Positions 1 to 6,558 of a stretch of 10,500 nt of DNA are shown here, one piece after another. Source of the DNA: JABCPE02 sp963516475 (GTDB lineage: Bacteria > Bacteroidota > Bacteroidia > Flavobacteriales > Weeksellaceae); assembly GCA_963516475.1 (NCBI GenBank), contig CAUQBR010000028.1, positions 1 to 10,500 of the forward strand, written 5' to 3'. The notes under the pieces were generated by a model, which saw only the letters and a program-made list of their open reading frames with translations, searched no databases and was not told the DNA's origin. The translations under genes were made by a program, and so were the position numbers. The first letter of the stretch is position 1. The number at the start of each line of letters is the position of its first letter.

Positions 1-1991
1 AGGCTTTCTACTTTTGGTTCGCTGCCTCGGAAGGCTTTGTAGAGTTCCATTGGAGCTTGGGTTCCGCCTAGGGAAAGCAGGGTTTTGTATTTTTTTGCAA
101 TTTCAGAATTGAAAATTCCATTTTCTTTGAAATACTGGAACGTATCCGTATCTAGGACTTCCGCCCATTTGTAGGAATAATATCCCGCCGAATATCCTCC
201 TTGGAAAATATGCGAAAAACTTGGAGAAATCGCAGTTTCCACATTTACAGGGTAAAGACTGCATTTTTCTGTCTGTTTAGTTTCAAAAGTTTTGATGTCC
301 TGCACGGCTTCGGGCTGTGTGTGGTAAGCCATATCCAAAAGTCCAAATCCCAGCTGTCTCAGTGTTTGATAGCCTTCCATGAAGTTTTTAGACTCGTTGA
401 TTTTCTTGATTTTTTCATCCGAAAGCACCTCGCTCGTTTGGTAATGTTTTGCGAAGGTTTTTAAAAATTCTGGCTCATAGCAGTAGTTTTCCAAGAATTG
501 GGAAGGAAGCTCCACGAAATCCCATTTCACCGAAGTTCCCGAAAGGTTAGGATACTGAGTATCCGCTAAAATTCCATGCAGTGCGTGCCCAAATTCATGG
601 AACAATGTCGTTACCTCTTGGAAAGTCAGCAGACTTGGGGTGTCTGCGGTCGGTTTAGAGAAATTACACACTACGGAAATATGTGGTCGCGAGTTTGCGT
701 TGTCTTTTTTCCATTGATTTTTGAAGCTGGTCATCCATGCGCCTGCTCTCTTGCCTTTTCTAGGGAAATAATCTACATAAAGCACCGCTTTTAGGCTGTT
801 GTTCTCAAATACTTCATAAACACGCACTTCCGAGTGATATTTCTGAATATCCGTAACTTCTTTAAAATCAAGGTTAAAAAGTTTTTTTGCCAAATCAAAA
901 ATAGCATCCTGCACCTTTTCCAATGGGAAAAATGGTTTTAGTTCCTCATCATTGAGGTCAAATTTCTGTTTTCTCAGTTTTTCTGCATAGTAGGCATGGT
1001 CATAAGCCTCCATTTTGTCTATTCCATCGGCTTTTGCCAACTCTTTTAGTTGGGCAGTTTCCTTTTCTGCGTAAGGCGTAGCCGCTGTGAGAAGCTGATT
1101 TAGAAAATCAAAAACTTTCTTTGGGCTTTCTGCCATTCTCTCCTCCAAAACATATTCCGCAAAGTTTTTGTAGCCGAGAAGTCCCGCTTTTTGCTGTCTT
1201 AGATTGATGATTTCTTTGATGAGGTTCTGGTTGTCAAACTCGCCTCCGTCAAATGCTTTTTTGCCATTTGCCAAAGCCAGTTCTTGTCGCAGATTTCTAT
1301 TATCCGCGTAGGTCATCGCTGGGATGTAGCTCGGATATTGCAGCGTAATGGTATAGCCTTCCAGCCTTCGCTCTTTGGCTTCTTCGGCGTATTGTGCTAA
1401 AATAGGCTCTGGAATTCCAGCCAAATCCTCTTTATTGGTAATGTGTTTGAAATAAGTATTAGTCGCAGCCAGCACATTTTGCCCAAAGTTCAGCGATTTT
1501 ACAGACAAATCAATGTCTATTTTTTCTAATTTCTTTTTGTCTTCCTCGTTTAGCAGAGCACCATTTCGGACAAAACCTTTGTAAGTTTCGTTCAACAGGG
1601 TTTTCTGCTCTTCGTTTAGGCTAAGATTTTCCTTTTCATCAAAAACCTTTTTTATTCTTTGGAAAAGTTTTTCGTTTTGAGAAATTTTAGATGAAAATTC
1701 TGTCAAAATAGGCGAAACTTCTTGTGCTATCTTCTGAATTTCATCATTGGTTTCAGCAGAATTTAGATTGAAAAAAATACTGGAAACCCTGTCCAGCTGT
1801 TCGCCAGAATACGCCAGCGCCTCTATGGTGTTTTCAAAAGTGGCTTCGGCAGGGTTGTTTGCTATTGCATCAATTTCTTTTTCTGATTGAATGATAAGTT
1901 CCTGAAAAGCAGGTAAATAGTGTTCTTCTTTAATCTCCTGAAAAGGAGCTGTTTCGTATTTTGTATTGAATTTTTGGGTAAGGATATTCAT
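1..1991 (-). CDS. dcp: M3 family zinc metallopeptidase, peptidyl-dipeptidase Dcp type (3' end cut by window edge)
   Basis: Cytoplasmic zinc peptidase of the thimet oligopeptidase family (M3), expected to cut short peptides, releasing dipeptides from the C-terminus if it is a true Dcp. The frame is open without a stop from the ATG at 1991 to base 1, giving 663 complete codons. Family members have about 680 residues, so only the last 10-20 are missing. The zinc site is HEFGHALHG at residues 465-473 (H465, E466, H469). The third ligand is E494 in FVELPSQ, 25 residues after H469, which is the M3 spacing. The Tyr-rich GGYSAGYYSY segment at 598-607 matches the family's substrate-binding loop. There is no signal peptide. 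The N-terminal half (...FENTIEAL...) resembles Dcp more than oligopeptidase A, but a close M3 relative cannot be excluded. It is divergent from the hemerythrin gene and appears monocistronic. Confidence 0.93.
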   Translation of the reverse strand, partial: MNILTQKFNTKYETAPFQEIKEEHYLPAFQELIIQSEKEIDAIANNPAEATFENTIEALAYSGEQLDRVSSIFFNLNSAETNDEIQKIAQEVSPILTEFSSKISQNEKLFQRIKKVFDEKENLSLNEEQKTLLNETYKGFVRNGALLNEEDKKKLEKIDIDLSVKSLNFGQNVLAATNTYFKHITNKEDLAGIPEPILAQYAEEAKERRLEGYTITLQYPSYIPAMTYADNRNLRQELALANGKKAFDGGEFDNQNLIKEIINLRQQKAGLLGYKNFAEYVLEERMAESPKKVFDFLNQLLTAATPYAEKETAQLKELAKADGIDKMEAYDHAYYAEKLRKQKFDLNDEELKPFFPLEKVQDAIFDLAKKLFNLDFKEVTDIQKYHSEVRVYEVFENNSLKAVLYVDYFPRKGKRAGAWMTSFKNQWKKDNANSRPHISVVCNFSKPTADTPSLLTFQEVTTLFHEFGHALHGILADTQYPNLSGTSVKWDFVELPSQFLENYCYEPEFLKTFAKHYQTSEVLSDEKIKKINESKNFMEGYQTLRQLGFGLLDMAYHTQPEAVQDIKTFETKQTEKCSLYPVNVETAISPSFSHIFQGGYSAGYYSYKWAEVLDTDTFQYFKENGIFNSEIAKKYKTLLSLGGTQAPMELYKAFRGSEPKVES

Positions 1992-2012
1992 TATTTTGAT
2001 TTTAAAATTTTA

Positions 2013-2020
2013 CAAATTTA
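2013..2020 (-). promoter_or_regulatory. -7 element for the M3 peptidase gene
   Basis: Read on the minus strand this is TAAATTTG, a full match to the Bacteroidota -7 consensus TAnnTTTG, 21 bases before the peptidase ATG. I see no clear TTG -33 element at the expected distance. Transcription would start about 10-15 bases before the ATG, leaving a short leader. Confidence 0.5.
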
Positions 2021-2033
2021 ATGATTTCAGTCA

Positions 2034-2061
2034 TTTGGTATTCGTTAAAAAACTAATTTTG
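2034..2061 (+). promoter_or_regulatory. Promoter of the hemerythrin-like gene
   Basis: TTTG at 2034-2037 (-33) is followed by TAATTTTG at 2054-2061, a full match to TAnnTTTG. The spacing of 16 is a little short of the usual 19-21. The -7 element ends 21 bases before the ATG at 2083. It lies back to back with the peptidase promoter within a 91-base divergent spacer. Confidence 0.55.
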
Positions 2062-2082
2062 TATCATTAAAAATAAAACAAA

Positions 2083-2535
2083 ATGAAAAGAGACAAAAAT
2101 ATAGTTCCACTTTCCCAAGATCACCATTTTGGACTGCTTAGCGGCTGGAAAATAAAGCAGGGAATTAAGAAAAATATTTCCTATGAACGCATTAAAAACT
2201 ACATAAACTATCACTGGGACAACAGCCAGAGCTTCCATTTTGATGAAGAGGAGAAAATCTTGTTTCCTTATTCTAATGATGAACTGACACAGAGAGCCCT
2301 TGATGAGCATAAAGAAATAAGAGAACTGCTGAAAACCCTAAACGAAGTAGAGGATTTTGAACTACTTACACTCTATGCGGATAAAGTTACAGAGCATATT
2401 CGTTTTGAGGAGCGGGTGCTTTTCCCTCATTTGGAAAATATTCTTACAGAAGAACAGCTTGCCGAAGTAGGAAAAAGGCTAAATGAAATCCATCATCATG
2501 CTGAAGATGAATATCACGATGAATTTTGGAAATAA
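2083..2535 (+). CDS. Hemerythrin HHE-domain protein
   Basis: A small soluble four-helix protein of 150 residues expected to hold a non-haem di-iron centre. Candidate iron ligands fall in the family order: H14/H15 in SQDHHFGLL, H52 and E56 in HFDEEEKILFP, H76 in DEHKEI, and H105 with E109 in HIRFEERVLFP. Two HxxxE pairs each followed by an LFP motif are typical of HHE-cation-binding proteins. The family includes O2-, NO- and iron-handling proteins, and nothing here shows which substrate this one uses. The C-terminus is His/Glu/Asp-rich (HHHAEDEYHDEFW). There is no signal peptide or fused domain, so it is not the bacteriohemerythrin-chemoreceptor type or the longer RIC/YtfE type. The start is supported by the promoter just upstream; no Shine-Dalgarno is seen. 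It ends 6 bases from the end of convergent uvrB. Confidence 0.9.
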   Translation: MKRDKNIVPLSQDHHFGLLSGWKIKQGIKKNISYERIKNYINYHWDNSQSFHFDEEEKILFPYSNDELTQRALDEHKEIRELLKTLNEVEDFELLTLYADKVTEHIRFEERVLFPHLENILTEEQLAEVGKRLNEIHHHAEDEYHDEFWK

Positions 2536-2541
2536 CTAATA

Positions 2542-4533
2542 TTATTCTTGTAAAGCCTTGATTTCATCTCTCAGCCTTGCCGCCGTGATGAAGTCAAGAT
2601 TTTTCGCCGCGGCTTCCATTTCTTTCTGCTTTTCGGTGATTATTTTTTCTATTTCTTCCGTGCTGTGCTTTTGCTTCTGTTCAGTAGCTTGTTTTAGGAT
2701 TTCTTTTTGAGTGTATTTGGCATCTGGGAAATCTTTACTTCTACCGACCAATGTTTCAGAAATCTTCTTATTAAGGGCTTTTGGGACAATTCCGTGCTGC
2801 TCGTTGTATTGGATTTGTTTTTTGCGGCGGTAGTTGGTTTCATCTATGGTCGCCTGCATGGATTTGGTGATTTTATCAGCATACATTATGGCTTTACCAT
2901 TGATATTTCTTGCAGCCCGCCCCACAGTCTGAATCATAGAACGGCGGGAGCGGAGCATTCCTTCTTTGTCTGCATCCAAAATAGCAACCAGCGAAACCTC
3001 TGGTAAATCAAGTCCTTCTCTGAGGAGATTGACCCCGACTAAAACATCAAACAAGCCGACGCGCAAGTCCTGCATAATCTGGATACGCTCCAAAGTCTCC
3101 ACATCCGAGTGGATATAACGAGTTCTAACCCCGAATTTTGTGAAATATTTGGTAAGTTCCTCCGCCATTTTTTTAGTTAAAGTCGTTACCAAAACCCGCT
3201 CATCTTCTTCGGCTCTTTTTTGGATTTCTTCCATCAGGTCATCTATCTGGTTTTCAGTCGGTCGCACTTCTATTATTGGGTCAAGAAGCCCTGTCGGACG
3301 GATAATCTGCTCGATGTATTCTCCGCCTGTTTTTTCCAGTTCATAGTCGGCAGGAGTGGCAGAAACATAAATCACCTGATTCTGCATTTCTTCAAATTCC
3401 TCAAATTTTAATGGTCGGTTGTCCATCGCTGCTGGAAGCCGAAAACCATATTCCACCAAGGCTTCTTTTCTGCTTCGGTCTCCGCCATACATGGCGTGAA
3501 TCTGCGGAATGGTAACATGGCTTTCATCGATGACCATCAGAAAATCCTTTGGGAAATAGTCCAAAAGGCAGAAAGGGCGTGTTCCTGGCGCTCTTCCATC
3601 GATATACCGAGAATAATTCTCAATCCCAGAGCAGTAGTCAAGTTCTTTTATCATTTCTAAATCCAGTTCGGTTCGCTCTTGTAATCGTTTGGCTTCTAAT
3701 GGTTTGTCTATTTCTTTAAAGAAATCAACCTGCTTTACCAAATCATCTTGAATATTCCGAATAGCAGAGTTAAGCGTTTCTTTGGAAGTTGCAAAAAGAT
3801 TGGCTGGATAGATATTGATTTTATCAAAATTAGAAATAATATTCCCTGAAACAGTGTCAAAACTTTGTATTTTTTCTATTTCATCACCGAAAAACTGTAT
3901 CTTCACCGCGCTGTCAGCATAGGCAGGGAAAACATCCACTACATCGCCTTTTACACGAAATGTCCCTCGTGAAAACTCGTTCAGTGTTCTGGAATAGAGT
4001 GCATTTACCAATTTGTGAAGGAGCTGTGTTCGGGAAATTTTAGAATTAAGTTCTAGTTCTATCAAAGATTTATTGAATTCCGTAGGGTTTCCAATCCCAT
4101 AAATACATGAAACAGAGGCTACTATCAGCACATCTCGCCTACCAGAAAGAAGACTTGCCGTAGCAGAAAGCCTGAGTTTTTCTACTTCTTCATTGATACT
4201 CAAATCCTTTTCTATGTAAGTCCCTGTGCTGGCAATATACGCTTCGGGCTGGTAGTAGTCATAATAACTGACAAAATACTCCACAGCATTTTCAGGGAAA
4301 AATTCTTTGAACTCCATAAAAAGCTGTGCCGCCAGAGTTTTATTATGAGCCAAGACCAGAGTAGGTCTTTGGATTTCATTGACCACATTAGCGATGGTAA
4401 AAGTCTTTCCAGAGCCTGTTACTCCGAGCAGTGTTTGGTATTTTTCGCCGTTTTCTATACCATGAACTAGTTTCTGAATGGCCTGTGGCTGGTCGCCTGT
4501 GGGCTGGTATTCTGATTGGAGTTTGAAATTCAT
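2542..4533 (-). CDS. uvrB: Excinuclease ABC subunit UvrB
   Basis: The damage-verification helicase of nucleotide excision repair. It is loaded by UvrA, opens the DNA at the lesion, then recruits UvrC for the two incisions. The protein has 663 residues, close to the roughly 670 usual for the family, and appears intact. Visible landmarks are Walker A GVTGSGKT at 37-44, the beta-hairpin segment YYDYYQPEAYI at 90-100 that clamps the DNA strand, the DESH Walker B box at 336-339, helicase motifs in the C-terminal RecA fold (GVNLLREGLDLPEVS, QTVGRAARN), and a C-terminal UVR motif ending AARLRDEIKAL that contacts UvrA and UvrC. It stands alone here; uvrA and uvrC are not in the window. No SOS (LexA) box is obvious upstream. 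Confidence 0.98.
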   Translation of the reverse strand: MNFKLQSEYQPTGDQPQAIQKLVHGIENGEKYQTLLGVTGSGKTFTIANVVNEIQRPTLVLAHNKTLAAQLFMEFKEFFPENAVEYFVSYYDYYQPEAYIASTGTYIEKDLSINEEVEKLRLSATASLLSGRRDVLIVASVSCIYGIGNPTEFNKSLIELELNSKISRTQLLHKLVNALYSRTLNEFSRGTFRVKGDVVDVFPAYADSAVKIQFFGDEIEKIQSFDTVSGNIISNFDKINIYPANLFATSKETLNSAIRNIQDDLVKQVDFFKEIDKPLEAKRLQERTELDLEMIKELDYCSGIENYSRYIDGRAPGTRPFCLLDYFPKDFLMVIDESHVTIPQIHAMYGGDRSRKEALVEYGFRLPAAMDNRPLKFEEFEEMQNQVIYVSATPADYELEKTGGEYIEQIIRPTGLLDPIIEVRPTENQIDDLMEEIQKRAEEDERVLVTTLTKKMAEELTKYFTKFGVRTRYIHSDVETLERIQIMQDLRVGLFDVLVGVNLLREGLDLPEVSLVAILDADKEGMLRSRRSMIQTVGRAARNINGKAIMYADKITKSMQATIDETNYRRKKQIQYNEQHGIVPKALNKKISETLVGRSKDFPDAKYTQKEILKQATEQKQKHSTEEIEKIITEKQKEMEAAAKNLDFITAARLRDEIKALQE

Positions 4534-4549
4534 TAAAACTTAATTTTTA

Positions 4550-4557
4550 CAAAAATA
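4550..4557 (-). promoter_or_regulatory. Candidate -7 element for uvrB
   Basis: On the minus strand this reads TATTTTTG, which fits TAnnTTTG, 16 bases before the uvrB ATG at 4533. No convincing -33 TTG is seen, and such matches arise easily in AT-rich spacers, so this is tentative. Confidence 0.35.
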
Positions 4558-4621
4558 CTTATTTTTTGATTTTGGAAAGAGTGGAGAGTTAATAATATAT
4601 TAAAAAATGATGAAAGTCTTT

Positions 4622-4648
4622 TTTGTTACGAAAAAAATATTATATTTG
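4622..4648 (+). promoter_or_regulatory. Promoter of the PepSY-like lipoprotein gene
   Basis: TATATTTG at 4641-4648 is a full match to TAnnTTTG. A TTTG lies upstream at 4622-4625 with a spacing of 15, shorter than ideal. The ATG follows 34 bases after the -7 element, so the leader is roughly 25-30 bases and A/T-rich, without a Shine-Dalgarno. Confidence 0.55.
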
Positions 4649-4682
4649 CATATATTATTAATTATTTAAAATTTAGAACACA

Positions 4683-5249
4683 ATGAAAAAGACAGTTTTA
4701 GTTTTAGGTTGCTTATTAGCAATAGGATTTTCATCAGTATCTTGTAATAGAGATGATGGTATGCCAGACACAACAGTAACAGATACAACTACAACAATTC
4801 AAAGATCAGATCTTCCAAAACAAGCAGATCACTTGATCGCCTCAATGTTAGGAGAAAAAATTTATGATGCAGGTTCTGGTTATACTACTAAAAATACACC
4901 AAATCCTTTTGCTTCATCAGAGGTTTATACAGGAGTATCTGTTACATCTGTGACAAAATCAGCTACAGCAAACGCTGCTAATGGAGCTGTTTATCATGTA
5001 GTTTTATCAAATGGAATTGAACTTGGATTCAAACAAGATGGTACATGGGCATATGTTGATGGAAAGGCAAATGTATTAAAATATTCAGTTTGGAATTACT
5101 TACCAGCACCTGTTAATGCTGCTATTAGAGCTTCTGCAAATTCTATCACTAATATTGTTAAGATAGAAATATCAACTGCTGATGTTTATACAATAACATT
5201 CCAAGGTGGAGCTGTTGCTAAGTATAAAGCAGATGGTACAGCTGCTTAA
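4683..5249 (+). CDS. PepSY-like lipoprotein, probably surface exposed
   Basis: A 188-residue exported lipoprotein of unknown function. The N-terminus is a lipoprotein signal peptide: KK, a hydrophobic stretch, then the lipobox SVSC with C21 as lipidation site. Next comes NRDDG, whose acidic pair resembles the lipoprotein export signal that sends flavobacterial lipoproteins to the cell surface, then a Thr-rich linker (30-38). The rest follows the pattern of Bacteroidota PepSY-like (BLIP-fold) proteins and appears as two copies: LP at 44-45 leading to VYHVVLSNGIELGFKQDGTW at 103-122, and LP at 140-141 leading to a second VY...DGTA unit at 168-187. PepSY-like domains are thought to bind or inhibit partners, but no partner is evident. 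It is monocistronic, with its own promoter and terminator. The lipoprotein call is firm; the fold assignment is from pattern. Confidence 0.8.
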   Translation: MKKTVLVLGCLLAIGFSSVSCNRDDGMPDTTVTDTTTTIQRSDLPKQADHLIASMLGEKIYDAGSGYTTKNTPNPFASSEVYTGVSVTSVTKSATANAANGAVYHVVLSNGIELGFKQDGTWAYVDGKANVLKYSVWNYLPAPVNAAIRASANSITNIVKIEISTADVYTITFQGGAVAKYKADGTAA

Positions 5250-5274
5250 TTTTCAGTAAAAGGAAAATAATTAT

Positions 5275-5307
5275 AAAAAATCGTTTAGTTTATCTAAGCG
5301 ATTTTTT
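5275..5307 (+). terminator. Rho-independent terminator after the lipoprotein gene
   Basis: A 14-bp stem (5275-5288 with 5294-5307, one G-T wobble) closes a 5-base loop. The right arm ends in a run of T followed by attttag, so it reads as an intrinsic terminator 25 bases after the lipoprotein stop. Its A- and T-rich ends would also let it act on the opposite strand. Confidence 0.8.
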
Positions 5308-5323
5308 ATTTTAGTGCAAAATA

Positions 5324-5350
5324 AAAATCCCCATAAGAAATAGGGATTTT
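5324..5350 (-). terminator. Rho-independent terminator after ilvE
   Basis: AAAATCCC at 5324-5331 pairs with GGGATTTT at 5343-5350 around an 11-base loop. On the minus strand the stem is followed by a T-rich run (TTATTTTG), and it lies 16 bases past the ilvE stop. Together with the neighbouring hairpin it insulates the convergent lipoprotein and ilvE genes. Confidence 0.7.
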
Positions 5351-5365
5351 CATTTTAATATTTAA

Positions 5366-6427
5366 TTAGTATTTTTTCTCAACTAAAACTCTCCATCCGA
5401 AAGGATCTTCGGCTAGGTTAGTTTGTATGTTGATGAGGTCTCTTTTTAGAGTAAGAGCAAAACTTTCCTCCTCGCTTAGTTTAGGCAATTCAAGTCTTTC
5501 ATCATTGTAGCCAATAGCTTCGAAAGAGCTGGTAACCACGGCAGTTCCTACTCCCCATACTTCTTTAAGAGTTCCATTTCTATGAGCGTTTACCACATCT
5601 TCTACAGCGATGTCGCCTACTACTACATTGATGCCTCTTCTCTGTGCCAACTGGATAATACTGTCTCTGGTAACTCCATCTAGGATTCTGTCAGATGTTT
5701 TAGGCGTATAGATAGTATCACCTATTCTTACCATTACATTCATCGTTCCACTTTCCTCAAAGTATTTATGAGTAGCATCATCAGTCCAGATAATCTGCTG
5801 ATATCCTTCCTCGTTTGCTAATTGTGTAGGGTAGAACGCTCCAGCGTAGTTACCCGCAGCTTTAGCAAATCCAACTCCGCCATTCGCAGCTCTAGAGTAG
5901 TAGTCAGAGATTTTTGCAGAAACAGGAGCTGTGTAGTAGCTTTTAGCAACGGTAGCCAAGATAGCAAACATATATTTGTTAGCAGGTCTAGCCATAAGAG
6001 CTTCTTCAGTAGCGAAGATTACAGGTCTAAGATACAGTGAGAACCCTTCTCCAAAAGGTACCCAGTTTCTCTCTACATCTACTAGGGCTTTTAGTCCTTC
6101 CATGAAAACTTCTTCTGGAATGGCAGGCATAGCGAGTCGCTTGGTAGATTTGTTAATTCTTGCGAAGTTCTTCTCTGGACGGAATAAGAAAACATTGTCA
6201 TCTTTGTCCTTGTAGGCTTTCATTCCTTCGAAACAAGCCTGACCATAATGCACCCCCATCATAGCAGGAGAAAACTCCATTTTCCCATAAGGCATAAGTC
6301 TAGGCTCTCCCCATTTTCCGTTTTCGTATTCACAAACTATCATGTGGTCAGTAAAACCACTTCCGAAAGTTACATTGTCCTTGTCAATAGTCTCTAAACG
6401 AGATTTTTCTACTTTTTGAATAATCAT
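5366..6427 (-). CDS. ilvE: Branched-chain amino acid aminotransferase
   Basis: A PLP enzyme that moves the amino group between leucine, isoleucine or valine and 2-oxoglutarate, the last step of their synthesis and the first of their breakdown. The protein has 353 residues and is fold-type IV, of the eukaryote-like type II BCAT group, which is longer than the E. coli IlvE of about 309. Visible features are FTDHM at 25-29, HYGQACFEGMKAY at 60-72, YLRP at 132-135, the probable Schiff-base lysine K189 in GFAKAAGNYAGAF, and EESGTMNVM at 224-232, where E225 would pair with the PLP ring nitrogen. The substrate-side motif DGVTRDSI follows. There is no signal peptide. No attenuator leader or other ilv/leu gene is next to it. 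It appears monocistronic, with a minus-strand promoter and its own terminator. Confidence 0.96.
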   Translation of the reverse strand: MIIQKVEKSRLETIDKDNVTFGSGFTDHMIVCEYENGKWGEPRLMPYGKMEFSPAMMGVHYGQACFEGMKAYKDKDDNVFLFRPEKNFARINKSTKRLAMPAIPEEVFMEGLKALVDVERNWVPFGEGFSLYLRPVIFATEEALMARPANKYMFAILATVAKSYYTAPVSAKISDYYSRAANGGVGFAKAAGNYAGAFYPTQLANEEGYQQIIWTDDATHKYFEESGTMNVMVRIGDTIYTPKTSDRILDGVTRDSIIQLAQRRGINVVVGDIAVEDVVNAHRNGTLKEVWGVGTAVVTSSFEAIGYNDERLELPKLSEEESFALTLKRDLINIQTNLAEDPFGWRVLVEKKY

Positions 6428-6454
6428 AGTAATAAAACTTTAATTGATGAACTA

Positions 6455-6462
6455 CAAAGGTA
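6455..6462 (-). promoter_or_regulatory. -7 element for ilvE
   Basis: On the minus strand this reads TACCTTTG, a full match to TAnnTTTG, 27 bases before the ilvE ATG at 6427. The -33 region would fall around 6480-6490, where no clear TTG is seen. That region lies inside the longest open frame of the next gene, which favours a start for that gene further downstream. Confidence 0.55.
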
Positions 6463-6500
6463 ATCATTTATTTTAAAATGAATTTTAATGAAAAAATAAT

Positions 6501-6538
6501 TAGATTTGTGAAATATTCTATAAAAATTATTAATCTTG
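6501..6538 (+). promoter_or_regulatory. Candidate promoter(s) of the broken coiled-coil membrane gene
   Basis: TAGATTTG at 6501-6508 is a full match to TAnnTTTG. A second, weaker element, TAATCTTG at 6531-6538 (one mismatch), lies 22 bases after the TTTG at 6505-6508, which could serve as its -33. Either would start transcription downstream of the ATG at 6478 but upstream of the ATG at 6559, so they favour 6559 as the start. Confidence 0.4.
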
Positions 6539-6558
6539 TAAGAAAAACAGCAACTTAT

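Noticed and set aside
201..794. Two plus-strand open frames of 87 and 72 codons.
   Set aside because: They lie inside the M3 peptidase gene on the opposite strand, whose frame is open throughout and carries the HEFGH motif; they are shadows.
2053..2310. Minus-strand 85-codon frame opposite the hemerythrin gene.
   Set aside because: The plus strand encodes conserved HHE metal-ligand motifs here; the minus frame has no recognisable features.
2707..3411. Three plus-strand open frames inside uvrB.
   Set aside because: They are antisense to intact, strongly conserved UvrB coding sequence.
5275..5350. Two adjacent hairpins that might be a repeat element or CRISPR-like unit.
   Set aside because: The two stems differ in sequence and each has the position and T-rich tail of a terminator for one of the convergent genes.
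5822..6215. Two plus-strand frames inside ilvE.
   Set aside because: They are antisense to the PLP-lysine and substrate-binding region of ilvE and have no supporting motif.
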